This document shows, piece after piece, positions 48,081 through 57,249 of a stretch of DNA of 64,000 nucleotides (positions within the stretch are counted from its first letter, which is position 1; the number at the start of each line of letters is the position of its first letter). The stretch spans positions 1 to 64,000 of the forward strand of contig CAIYMY010000020.1 of the NCBI GenBank assembly GCA_903927465.1. Direction: 5' to 3'. The notes under the pieces are model-generated. The model saw nothing but the letters and a program-made list of their open reading frames with translations, was not told the DNA's origin and searched no databases. This DNA is from an uncultured Rhodospirillales bacterium. GTDB lineage: Bacteria > Pseudomonadota > Alphaproteobacteria > Acetobacterales > Acetobacteraceae. The position numbers were made by a program, and so were the translations under genes.

Positions 48081-49808
48081 ATGGCGCGCAAGAAACCCGA
48101 AGAACTCCGCAGCCATCGCTGGTTCGGCGTGGAGGATGTCCGTGCCTTCGGCCACCGTTCACGCATGCTGCAGGCCGGCTATTCCGAATCGGATTTCCGC
48201 GGCAAGCCGGTGATCGGCATCATCAATACCTGGTCGGAACTCAGCCCCTGCCATTTCCATTTTCGCACCAGGGCCGAGGAAGTGAAGCGTGGCGTCTGGC
48301 AAGCCGGCGGCTTTCCGGTGGAATTGCCCGCGCATCCAGTGACGGAACAATACCAGAAGCCGACATCCATGCTCTATCGCAATCTTCTGGCGATGGAGAC
48401 GGAAGAACTGGCCCGCAGCCAGCCTTGCGATGGGCTGGTGCTGCTGGGCGGCTGCGACAAAACGCCGCCTGGCTTGATGATGGGCGCGATCACCGCTGGC
48501 CTTCCCTGCATTTTCGTGCCAGCCGGCCCAATGCTGCGCGGCAATTGGCGCGGCAAGACGCTCGGTTCGGGCAGTGATGTCTGGAAATATCACGCCGAAT
48601 TGCGTGCCGGGAACATCACCGAAGCGCAATGGAAGGATATGGAAGGCGGCATCGCGCGCAGCTTTGGCACCTGCATGACCGCCGGCACTGCAGCCACCAT
48701 GATGCTGGCCGTGGAAGCGCTTGGCTTCACCCTGCCTGGCGCTTCTTCCATTCCCGCCGCCGACTCCGCGCATCCGCGCATGGCGACCGAAACCGGCAAG
48801 CGCATTGTGGACATGGTCTGGGAAGATCTGACACCAAGATCCATCATTACCCAGGCAAGCATAGACAATGCGGTGACCGCCACCATGGCCTTTGGCGGTT
48901 CCACGAATGCCATTCCGCATCTGATCGCGATCGCCCGCCGCGCCGGCGTGCCGCTTGATTTGGAACGCTTCGATGCGCTGTCGCGCCGCGTGCCGCTGGT
49001 CGCGAACCTCCGCCCCAATGCCGGCGAAAAGCTGATGGAGGATTTCTTCTATGCCGGCGGCGCGCAGGCACTGTTCCATCGCATCCGTGATTACCTCGAC
49101 CTTTCCGCGCGCACCGTCACGGGGCATACGCTTGGTGAAAACATTGCTGGCGCTGAGATTTTTGATGAGGAAGTGATCCTGCCTTTGGATCGCCCCTTGC
49201 AAGCAGAAGGCGGGCTTGCGGTTCTGAAGGGCTCCCTCGCGCCACGAGGTGCGGTCATCAAAACCTCAGCCGCCGAACCTCGCTTGCTGAACCACACCGG
49301 CCCGGCGGTAGTGTTTGAAGATTACGCTGATCTGAAAAAGCGCCTGGATGATCCGGATTTGCCGGTGACACCTGATTCTGTTTTGGTGCTCAAGCAGGCG
49401 GGGCCACAAGGCGGGCCAGGCATGCCGGAATGGGGCATGCTGCCACTACCCAAGAAGATGTTGCAGCAAGGCGTGCGCGACATGGTGCGCATTTCCGATG
49501 CGCGCATGTCCGGCACCTCCTATGGCACTTGCGTTTTGCATGTGGCACCGGAAAGCCATGTGGGTGGGCCGCTCGCCTTCGTACAGAATGGTGACTTGAT
49601 CCGCCTTGATGTCGCCAATCGCAAATTGGATTTGCTGGTGGATGAGGCGGAAATGGCCCGCCGCCGCGCTGCCTGGACGCCGCCCGCGCGCCGCTATGCG
49701 CGGGGCTGGACATCGCTATATTTGGATAATGTGACCCAGGCCGATGAGGGATGCGACCTCGCTTTCCTGGAAGGCCAGCAACCCACGCCGGAGCCGGATA
49801 TCTACTGA
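48081..49808 (+). CDS. IlvD/Edd family dehydratase (sugar-acid/L-arabinonate dehydratase-like)
   Basis: IINTWSELSPCHFHFR, LLGGCDKTPPGLMMGAI, SFGTCMTAGTAATM, AFGGSTNAIPHLIAIAR. Confidence 0.93.
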   Translation: MARKKPEELRSHRWFGVEDVRAFGHRSRMLQAGYSESDFRGKPVIGIINTWSELSPCHFHFRTRAEEVKRGVWQAGGFPVELPAHPVTEQYQKPTSMLYRNLLAMETEELARSQPCDGLVLLGGCDKTPPGLMMGAITAGLPCIFVPAGPMLRGNWRGKTLGSGSDVWKYHAELRAGNITEAQWKDMEGGIARSFGTCMTAGTAATMMLAVEALGFTLPGASSIPAADSAHPRMATETGKRIVDMVWEDLTPRSIITQASIDNAVTATMAFGGSTNAIPHLIAIARRAGVPLDLERFDALSRRVPLVANLRPNAGEKLMEDFFYAGGAQALFHRIRDYLDLSARTVTGHTLGENIAGAEIFDEEVILPLDRPLQAEGGLAVLKGSLAPRGAVIKTSAAEPRLLNHTGPAVVFEDYADLKKRLDDPDLPVTPDSVLVLKQAGPQGGPGMPEWGMLPLPKKMLQQGVRDMVRISDARMSGTSYGTCVLHVAPESHVGGPLAFVQNGDLIRLDVANRKLDLLVDEAEMARRRAAWTPPARRYARGWTSLYLDNVTQADEGCDLAFLEGQQPTPEPDIY

Positions 49809-51157
49809 TGCCCAAAACCGTTTTTGAAGCCGCCGCCGCGCTCGCCGCCGGGCGCACGACATCCGCCGCCTTGGTGGAGGAAGCGCTGGCGCGCATCGCC
49901 GATCCTGCCGGTGAGGGCAGCCGCGCCTTCGTGGTGGTGCATGGGGAGGCCGCCCGCGCGACAGCCACCGCGATGGATACGCTGCGCAAGGCGGGGCGCG
50001 CGCCAAGCCCTTATGCCGGCATCCCAATCAGCGTGAAGGATTTGTATGACGAAGCGGGCGTGACCTCGCGCTCCGGTTCTGTCGTGTTGAAGGGCAGCGC
50101 GCCGGCGAAGCTGGATGCACCAACCGTGCAGCGCCTGCGTCGCGCCGGGTTTGTTGTGCTGGGGCGCACCAATATGGTGGAATTCGCCTTTTCCGGCCTT
50201 GGTGTGAATCCGCATTACGGCACGCCGAAAAGTCCTTGGGATCGCGCGACGGGCCGCTTGCCAGGTGGTTCTTCTTCCGGCGCGGGTGTTGCGGTGGCGG
50301 ATGGCATGGGCTTTGTTGGGCTTGGCACGGATACCGGCGGTTCCTGCCGCATTCCGGCAGCACTTTGCGGCGTTGTCGGCTGGAAGCCCACCGCGCGGCG
50401 CGTGCCGATCACTGGCATTCTGCCGTTATCACCTTCGCTTGATTCCGCTGGGCCTTTGGCGCGCTCGGTCGCGGATTGTGCGCTGATTGATGGCTTCATG
50501 GCCGGCGAAGAAACGCCCACACGCCCTGCCCCGCCCCCGATGCAAAGCCTGACCTTCGGCCTGCCGCGCGGCACCTATTTGATCGATGGCATGGATGGCC
50601 ATGTCGCTGCGGCGTTTGAAATCGCCTTGCGCAAATTGTCGCTTGCCGGTGCCCGCATCATTGAAGTCGATCTGCCGGAATTGGCCGAGCTTCCCCAAGT
50701 GACCGCCGCCGGCGGCTTCCCAGCGAGTGAAGCCTTGGCCTGGCATCGCCGCCTGATCGCGGATAAAGCCGATGGCTATGACCCGCGCATCCTGAAACGC
50801 ATCCGCCGTGGGGAAGGCATGTCAGCCGCGGATTATGTGGACCTGGTCAATGCGCGCGCACGCATCATCGCAAGTGTCGCGCCACGCACCGCGCCGTTTG
50901 ATGCGCTGATCTGCCCAACCTGCCCGCTTATCCCGCCCACCATCACGGAAGTTGAGGATGAGAAAGAATACAACCGCATCAACATGATGCTGCTGCGCAA
51001 TACGAGTGTCGGTAATTTCCTCGATCGCTGCTCGATCAGCCTGCCCTGCAATGCGCCGGGGGAGGCACCAGTCGGGCTGATGTTGACCGGCGCGCATGGC
51101 GCGGATCAGCATCTTTTCGCGGTATCAGCAGCGGTTGAGGCGGTGCTCGCGGCGTGA
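49808..51157 (+). CDS. Amidase (amidase signature family)
   Basis: GIPISVKDLYDEAGVTSRSGSVVLKG; GGSSSGAGVAVADGMGFVGLGTDTGGSCRIPAALCGVVGWKPT; ATG overlaps preceding TGA. Confidence 0.95.
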   Translation: MPKTVFEAAAALAAGRTTSAALVEEALARIADPAGEGSRAFVVVHGEAARATATAMDTLRKAGRAPSPYAGIPISVKDLYDEAGVTSRSGSVVLKGSAPAKLDAPTVQRLRRAGFVVLGRTNMVEFAFSGLGVNPHYGTPKSPWDRATGRLPGGSSSGAGVAVADGMGFVGLGTDTGGSCRIPAALCGVVGWKPTARRVPITGILPLSPSLDSAGPLARSVADCALIDGFMAGEETPTRPAPPPMQSLTFGLPRGTYLIDGMDGHVAAAFEIALRKLSLAGARIIEVDLPELAELPQVTAAGGFPASEALAWHRRLIADKADGYDPRILKRIRRGEGMSAADYVDLVNARARIIASVAPRTAPFDALICPTCPLIPPTITEVEDEKEYNRINMMLLRNTSVGNFLDRCSISLPCNAPGEAPVGLMLTGAHGADQHLFAVSAAVEAVLAA

Positions 51158-51483
51158 CGGCGCCGCGCTTTGGGTCATTGCATGAGGGCGCCGCGCTGGA
51201 ACAGGGCGCGGAAAGTTTTGTGGAATTGGCGCGCGCTGGTGGGGCGCGCGTGGAACGCATCGCGTCCCGCGCTGTCACGGATGGCGAATGGTATGAGCAA
51301 GCCTGGCCAGAATTTGTGCTTCTGGTGGCTGGCAGCGCAAAGCTGGAATTCGCTGATGGCAGCAGGCGTGAAATGAAGCCAGGCGATTGGGCGCTATTGC
51401 CTGCGCTTTGCCGCCATCGCGTGGCTTGGACCGATCCTGCGGGCGAGACGCTTTGGCTTGCGGTGCATCTGCCGCCGGGTTGA
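51154..51483 (+). CDS. Cupin-domain protein
   Basis: WYEQAWPEFVLLVAGSAKLEFADGSRREMKPGDWALLPALCRHRVAWTDP. Confidence 0.88.
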   Translation: MTAPRFGSLHEGAALEQGAESFVELARAGGARVERIASRAVTDGEWYEQAWPEFVLLVAGSAKLEFADGSRREMKPGDWALLPALCRHRVAWTDPAGETLWLAVHLPPG

Positions 51484-51491
51484 AACGCGCT

Positions 51492-52394
51492 TCAGCCCTT
51501 TTTCTCATCCCCTGGCAAATCAATCCCCGTCAGCGCCTGCCAAACACGAATGACAAAACCATCATCCGCGCCGCCCTGGCCGATGGCGCGCGCAGCGGTG
51601 AAAAGCTGCTGCGCTTGCGCGGCCAAGGGCACCGGGAAATTCAGGCCGCGTGCCATGTCATTCACCAGGCCAAGATCCTTCACGAAAATCTCAACTGCGC
51701 TACGCGGTGCGTCATCGCCGGTCAGCACACGTGCCATGCGGTTTTCGAACATCCAGGAATTGCCGGCGGCACTTGTCACCACATCATATAGCGCTTGCGG
51801 ATCGGCGCCGGCGCGAATGCCAAGCGCCATCGCCTCGGCTGCAGCGGCGATATGCACACCGGCCAGCAATTGATGCACAACCTTCACCGTGGCGCCGATG
51901 CCGATCTCGGCACCTAGCCGCCAAACTTTGCTGGCGATGGCATCAAGCACGGGCGCGGCCTTGGCAAAGGCGGCTTCACTGCCGGCACCCATCACCGTCA
52001 TTTCACCCGCACGGGCCTTGATCGCGCCACCAGACACTGGCGCATCAAGATAAAGCAGCCCCTCAGCTTCCGCCTTCGCAGCCAAAGCGCGCGCCGCATC
52101 CGGCGCCATGGTGGCGGAGGAGATAATCACACCGCCCTTCTCCATGCGTGGCGCCGCACCTTCAGCGCCAAAAACGGCGGCTTCGGTTTGCGCGGCATTC
52201 ACCACAAGCACCACCAGCGCTTCCATCCCCACCGGCAAATCGCTCGCTTCCGCAACGGCAGCACCGCCGGCAGCGATAAATTCATCACACGCTGAGGTGC
52301 GGGGATCGCAACCCGTCACCTCCACCCCCGCGCGCAATAGGCTGAGCGCCGCGCCCATGCCCATGCTGCCTAAACCAATCACCCCAACGCGCAT
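51492..52394 (-). CDS. NAD(P)-dependent oxidoreductase (3-hydroxyisobutyrate/L-threonate dehydrogenase-like)
   Basis: VGVIGLGSMGMGAALSLLRAGVEVTGCD; LDAPVSGGAIKARAGEMTVMG. Confidence 0.92.
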   Translation of the reverse strand: MRVGVIGLGSMGMGAALSLLRAGVEVTGCDPRTSACDEFIAAGGAAVAEASDLPVGMEALVVLVVNAAQTEAAVFGAEGAAPRMEKGGVIISSATMAPDAARALAAKAEAEGLLYLDAPVSGGAIKARAGEMTVMGAGSEAAFAKAAPVLDAIASKVWRLGAEIGIGATVKVVHQLLAGVHIAAAAEAMALGIRAGADPQALYDVVTSAAGNSWMFENRMARVLTGDDAPRSAVEIFVKDLGLVNDMARGLNFPVPLAAQAQQLFTAARAIGQGGADDGFVIRVWQALTGIDLPGDEKKG

Positions 52395-52408
52395 CACGGA
52401 CTTCCTTT

Positions 52409-52495
52409 TCAAAATAGCGCGCGCAGCACCTGCACCAGCGCCGTGATTACCAGCAGCACCAGGATAATACGCTGCAATGTTTCTTTAGACGGCAC
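52409..52495 (-). CDS. Putative 28-aa single-TM micropeptide (GTG start) MPSKETLQRIILVLLVITALVQVLRALF
   Basis: Manual translation of the 52394-52505 gap; Shine-Dalgarno-like GGTGG upstream; not in the ORF track because of length and start. Confidence 0.4.
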   Translation of the reverse strand: MPSKETLQRIILVLLVITALVQVLRALF

Positions 52496-52504
52496 CGCAC
52501 CACC

Positions 52505-53359
52505 CTAAGCCGCACGGAACGCCAAAATCACGCCATGCGCCGCCGCTGGTGCTACGGCAATGCCGCCGCCGGGGATGGTGCTGAAGGGCAGCCCCGCTTT
52601 GGTGAGGCATGCTTGCGTCGCCGCCAGATCGGCAACCGTGATGCCAAGCGTCACCGGCCCGGCATCGGGCAGCCCGGCCAGATCAAGCGCGCCATAACGT
52701 GCTGTAAGCGCGGCGCGGTTCAGCACAATGATCGGCGCGGCACTGGTCGGCACACTCAGCACGCCATCACCCATTTGCTCCGGTGCGCTATCCAGCAACT
52801 TGGCGATGGAAGCGGCGACCGAAGCAGGGTCACCCGCCAACACCTCAAGCCCAGTCAGCCCTTTCGCGGTATTCGCATGCGTCATGCTGCCGGGCACCCA
52901 AGTGGTGCCAGGCGTCAAATGTTGGCAGGCGAAAATCCGCAAGCCGGGTGCGACAGGATCAACCAAATGAAACGTATTGAAGCGCGTTTCCGTGCGCGAT
53001 CCATCGGGCATGTCAACGGGCCTGCCAAAGCGCATCACCGGCATGGTCGGAATGCCGCGCGCCGCGACCTCGGCCGCGCCTTTCTCAGCATCATGCGCGC
53101 GCATGGCAATCGCGGTCATGCCTTCGCGCGTTTCCAAGACAGCGCGCCATTTGGCGTTGGCTTCCGTGGGCGTCAGTACGCCCAGAATTTCGAAGTAATC
53201 CTTCTCCAGCATCACGCAATTATTGCCGGTGCCCATATGGGCGGAATGTACGCCGCGCGGCGCCACGGTGAAGCCGGCACGCGCAAAGGTCTCAGCCGCC
53301 TTGTCCAAATCCCTGACCAGCACAACGCAATGGTCAATGCCGCCGACATGTTCCAGCAT
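52505..53359 (-). CDS. VOC/glyoxalase-like family protein
   Basis: MLEHVGGIDHCVVLVRDLDKAAETFARAGFTVAPRGVHSAHMGTGNNCVMLEKDYFEILGV. Confidence 0.9.
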   Translation of the reverse strand: MLEHVGGIDHCVVLVRDLDKAAETFARAGFTVAPRGVHSAHMGTGNNCVMLEKDYFEILGVLTPTEANAKWRAVLETREGMTAIAMRAHDAEKGAAEVAARGIPTMPVMRFGRPVDMPDGSRTETRFNTFHLVDPVAPGLRIFACQHLTPGTTWVPGSMTHANTAKGLTGLEVLAGDPASVAASIAKLLDSAPEQMGDGVLSVPTSAAPIIVLNRAALTARYGALDLAGLPDAGPVTLGITVADLAATQACLTKAGLPFSTIPGGGIAVAPAAAHGVILAFRAA

Positions 53360-53369
53360 GGTTTGCCCC

Positions 53370-54224
53370 TCAGCCCGAAACGGGCACAAGCCGCGTGAGC
53401 CGCGGCGGGTTTTGTTCTGACAAGAATATGCTGCCATCGGGCGACAGCCACATGCCATGCGCACCATTCAACACCGGGCGGCAACGGCCAATCAGCGTGC
53501 CATCCTGCGCCAATAGCGAAAGCCGCGGCACTTGATCCGTGACATAAAGCGTACCGCCCGGCCCACCATGCACCGACATGGGCTTGTGATGATCCTCCCA
53601 ATCCGCCAGCCATTCGCCATCACTGGTGAAAACCTGCACGCGATTGTTTTCGCGATCCGCCACGGTCACGCGGCCATCGGGCAGCACCCAAACTGAATGC
53701 GGTGTGGAGAATTCGCCCGGGCCCGAACCAGGCCGCCCCCAATGTCCCATCGGCGTGCCATCCGCGCTGAAGCGATGCACAACCGAAGCGCCATAGCCAT
53801 CCGCCACGTAAATTGACCCATCCGGCCCGAAGGCGACATCGCAGGGCGCGTTGAAGGGCTCACCTGGACGGTGCCGCTTGCCAAGCCCGCCCAGCCTTTT
53901 GCCGTGGCGATCGAAAATGATGATTTCCTGCGCGTCGCGATCCACCACAAAAACCCGCCCATCAGGATGGACGGAAAGCATATGGCCATCCGCCACTTCT
54001 TCCCCACCCCAGGCAGCGATGCGCTTGCCGTCTGGGGACAACACCACAACGGCAGGACCCGCAGCACCCACGTAAGGGTCTTGCCGCAACTGGCAATAGA
54101 CATTGCCATCTGCATCGCACGCCACATCGGAAGGCGAACCCGCCCCCATTGGCACATCGCCCCAGGGGCGTTCAATGCGATAGAGCGCCTCGGCAAGGCG
54201 AACGAAAAGTGTGTGGCGGGTCAT
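53370..54224 (-). CDS. NHL-repeat beta-propeller protein (peptidyl-alpha-hydroxyglycine alpha-amidating-lyase-like)
   Basis: GSPSDVACDADGNVYC, FNAPCDVAFGPDGSIYVADGYGASVVHRFSADG, FSTPHSVWVLPDGRVTVADRENNRVQVF repeats. Confidence 0.88.
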   Translation of the reverse strand: MTRHTLFVRLAEALYRIERPWGDVPMGAGSPSDVACDADGNVYCQLRQDPYVGAAGPAVVVLSPDGKRIAAWGGEEVADGHMLSVHPDGRVFVVDRDAQEIIIFDRHGKRLGGLGKRHRPGEPFNAPCDVAFGPDGSIYVADGYGASVVHRFSADGTPMGHWGRPGSGPGEFSTPHSVWVLPDGRVTVADRENNRVQVFTSDGEWLADWEDHHKPMSVHGGPGGTLYVTDQVPRLSLLAQDGTLIGRCRPVLNGAHGMWLSPDGSIFLSEQNPPRLTRLVPVSG

Positions 54225-54341
54225 GCGGTTATCCTTCATCGCTGGCTCGTTCGCATCATGCATGAAGCGCGCCATGGCGTCGAATGCCGTGCGCTATTTT
54301 AGGGCTTGGAAGGCATGGCCCAAAGCTTTACCTAAGCAGCC

Positions 54342-54734
54342 ATGGCCAAAGACCCGCTGGTAACCCTGCAAAAGCTCCGACGCATGGAAGCCCAGGCAGA
54401 AAGGCGCGCCTTGGCCGAAAGGCTGGCCGCAGAGGAATCCGCCCGGCAGGCCACGGCTGCGGCTGATAGGGCGCTCCGCCAGGAAAGCTCAGAAGGGTTG
54501 AACCCGAATCTCGGCGCCTTCATCCAGAAAGCGCTTCTCGATCGCGCCACCGCCCAAGAAGCGGAAGAAAGCGCGCGGCAAGCAACGGATCGGCAGCGGC
54601 AAATGCTGGCTGATGCGCGCGCCGCTGAACGCGTAGTGGAAAAGCTCCGCGAAAACCACGCGGCGGAGGCGGCGCGGGAAGAAGCGCGCCGCGAACAGAA
54701 CCGGATGGATGAAGCGGCGCGCAAGCCTGTGTGA
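54342..54734 (+). CDS. Ala/Glu/Arg-rich coiled-coil protein
   Basis: 130 aa, predicted almost entirely helical from composition; fills gap between minus-strand genes. Confidence 0.55.
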   Translation: MAKDPLVTLQKLRRMEAQAERRALAERLAAEESARQATAAADRALRQESSEGLNPNLGAFIQKALLDRATAQEAEESARQATDRQRQMLADARAAERVVEKLRENHAAEAAREEARREQNRMDEAARKPV

Positions 54735-54740
54735 AGGGCG

Positions 54741-55523
54741 TTACTGCCCTTTGAAGATTGGCTTGCGCTTTTCTGCGAATGCCCGCTGCGCTTCGCGCGT
54801 ATCTTCAGTGCGCGACAGCGCCGCGGTTTGCGTCTGTTCGTAGCGGTAACCTTCTGACAGCGGCAGATATTCGGTCAGCGTAAAGCCGCGCTTGGCCGCT
54901 TCCACCGCAAGCGGCACCTTGGATGCAATCTCAGCCGCCATGCCCTGCGCCGTCGCCAGCAATTGATCCTGCGGCACACAGGCGGAAGCGACATTCATCC
55001 GATAAAGGTCCGGCCCATAAAAACGCCGCGCGGTATAGAGCATCAACCGCGCATTGGATTGGCCGAAATGGCGCAGCACATGGCGCACGCCACCAGCGAG
55101 CCCAACCTCCACCTCCGTCATGGACATGAAGCTGTCTTCGGCCACAACAATGATGTCGCAAACAAGTGCCAGCACGCAGCCCGCGCCAATCGCCGCACCA
55201 TTCACCGCGGCAATCACCGGCTTGCCGCACTCCATGACGCAATCAAAGCCAGCGCGCACCAGGCGGTTATGGCGCGGAAAGGCGCCGGGCCGCGTTACAT
55301 CCGGCCTGTCCTTCAAATCCGCACCTGCCGAGAAATTCCGCCCCTCACCCGTCAGCACAATGGCGCGCACTTCTGGCATTTCGTGGAAAGCATCGAAGAT
55401 GCGCGTGATTTCATCGCGGAAGGCACTGTTCTGCGCATTCACGGGAGGGCGCGCGATCATCACCGTTGCGACGTAATCGGTGATGCTGACCTTGAAGGCT
55501 TGCAGATCGGGAAAGGGATTCAT
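54741..55523 (-). CDS. Enoyl-CoA hydratase/isomerase family protein
   Basis: AIVLTGEGRNFSAGADLKD, GKPVIAAVNGAAIGAGCVLALVCDIIV. Confidence 0.94.
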   Translation of the reverse strand: MNPFPDLQAFKVSITDYVATVMIARPPVNAQNSAFRDEITRIFDAFHEMPEVRAIVLTGEGRNFSAGADLKDRPDVTRPGAFPRHNRLVRAGFDCVMECGKPVIAAVNGAAIGAGCVLALVCDIIVVAEDSFMSMTEVEVGLAGGVRHVLRHFGQSNARLMLYTARRFYGPDLYRMNVASACVPQDQLLATAQGMAAEIASKVPLAVEAAKRGFTLTEYLPLSEGYRYEQTQTAALSRTEDTREAQRAFAEKRKPIFKGQ

Positions 55524-55526
55524 TGG

Positions 55527-56495
55527 CTACTCCAATTTGATATTGCCGGCGCGGACCACCTGACCCCAGCGCGCGCTGCCTTCACGAATGGCTTGGGTGA
55601 ATTCATCCGGTGTGCTGCCAACAAGCGTGCCGCCCTGTGCGGCGAAGGCCTGGCGCGTTTCAGGGTCATTCAGCGCCGCCACCATGGCATTGCGCAATAG
55701 CGTGATGCGCTCGGGCGGCGTACCGGCAGGTGCCACCAGTCCATAGCTGGTATCGCAAATCATCTCGGGCAGGCCGGCTTCGATCAGGGTTGGCAAATCC
55801 GGCAGGATATCCAGCCGCTTTGGTGCGCTGATACCAAGCGGGCGCAGCGTGCCGCCACGAACTTGCGAGAGAATCGCCGGCACATCCGCCATCAGGATTT
55901 CAATACGCCCCGCTACCGCATCGGTCACCGCCGGCGCCGCACCGCGATAGGGCACATGCACCACATCAATACCACTGAGTTGCTTCAGCAATTCCATGGA
56001 CATATGCAGCGACGAACCAATTCCCGCCGAGCCATAGGAAAGCTTGCCCGGTTCTGCCTTGGCGCGGGCGATGAATTCGCGCAGGTCTCGCACCGGCAGG
56101 TTTGGGTTCACCGTCAGGATTTGCGGCACGGAAATCACCATGCCGATCGGTGCCAGATCGCGCAAAGCATCAAAGGGCATTTGCTGCGTCAGATGCGGCT
56201 GCACGGTGAGCACACCAGAACTGGCAAGGCCGATGGTCAACCCATCAGGCCGCGACCGCGCTACCGCTTCAATACCAACCAAGCCACCGCCACCCGAGCG
56301 ATTTTCTACAATCACCGGCTTGCCAAGCTTGTCGCCCATGACACGCGAAATGAGCCGCCCGATGATATCCGCAGGTCCCCCAGGCGGAAACGGTACAATC
56401 AGCCGTATCGGCTGATCCGGAAATGCTTGAGCAAGTGCCGGCATGGGCAGGGCCGCCATCAGGCCAAGCGCGCTTCTGCGAGAGAGTTTCATCAC
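55527..56495 (-). CDS. Bug-family tripartite tricarboxylate transporter substrate-binding protein
   Basis: FPDQPIRLIVPFPPGGPADIIGRLISRVMGDKLGKPVIVENRSGGGG. Confidence 0.93.
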   Translation of the reverse strand: MMKLSRRSALGLMAALPMPALAQAFPDQPIRLIVPFPPGGPADIIGRLISRVMGDKLGKPVIVENRSGGGGLVGIEAVARSRPDGLTIGLASSGVLTVQPHLTQQMPFDALRDLAPIGMVISVPQILTVNPNLPVRDLREFIARAKAEPGKLSYGSAGIGSSLHMSMELLKQLSGIDVVHVPYRGAAPAVTDAVAGRIEILMADVPAILSQVRGGTLRPLGISAPKRLDILPDLPTLIEAGLPEMICDTSYGLVAPAGTPPERITLLRNAMVAALNDPETRQAFAAQGGTLVGSTPDEFTQAIREGSARWGQVVRAGNIKLE

Positions 56496-56556
56496 CTAGC
56501 CTCCGATTTCGTAGTGCAAGAAAGCATCAAATACGGGCGTCACGCGGCGCATCGTA

Positions 56557-57183
56557 TCAATCATCCACCACGGTAGTAGCCATGAAGGATGGCCGCGCCA
56601 CCGCTGCCGCATGCCATGCGCTCAGCTCTGGATTTCCGTCACGCCATTGCAGCGCATCAAACCGGAAATCGAGGTAGGATAGCGCGCAAGCAATCGCGAT
56701 ATGGCCAATGCCGAAATCATCCTGTGCCAAGGACAGTGCCTCGGCCTCCAGCGCCTTTATCGTGGCTGCGTGCTTCAGTTCAGACCCTTCAATCATGCCC
56801 GGATTCGGCGCAGTGCGAGAGGCTTCATTGCGCCAGGTCAGCAGCATATCCAGATAACCAGTGCCAAGCGCATGGCGGCGCAGCGCCTTGAAGCGCGCGG
56901 GGCCTGAGGGCGGGAATAGCTTTGGCTTGGCGGCGATGCTGTCCAGGTATTCGCAGATCACTACCGAATCATACAAAATCGTCCCATCGGTCAGGATCAG
57001 CGTTGGAATCTTGCCAAGCGGGTTGTCGCTCAGCAGCCCCTTATGCACCTGATTGGTCGCAACGCGCGTACGCGTCGTTTCAATCTGATCCGCCAGGCCC
57101 AATTCATGCGCGGCGATCATCACCTTGCGGACAAAGGGTGAGCGCGGCGACCAATGCAGTCGCATCTTATTTGTGGTGGCCAT
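56557..57183 (-). CDS. Glutathione S-transferase family protein
   Basis: LHWSPRSPFVRKVMIAAHELGLADQIE, NPLGKIPTLILTDGTILYDSVVICEYLD. Confidence 0.92.
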   Translation of the reverse strand: MATTNKMRLHWSPRSPFVRKVMIAAHELGLADQIETTRTRVATNQVHKGLLSDNPLGKIPTLILTDGTILYDSVVICEYLDSIAAKPKLFPPSGPARFKALRRHALGTGYLDMLLTWRNEASRTAPNPGMIEGSELKHAATIKALEAEALSLAQDDFGIGHIAIACALSYLDFRFDALQWRDGNPELSAWHAAAVARPSFMATTVVDD

Positions 57184-57249
57184 GTGGCGGCTCCGGTTCG
57201 TTTCCTCTGGGCCAAGCTTCCGCGCTCGCCGCCTGGCTGTCCAGCCCTG

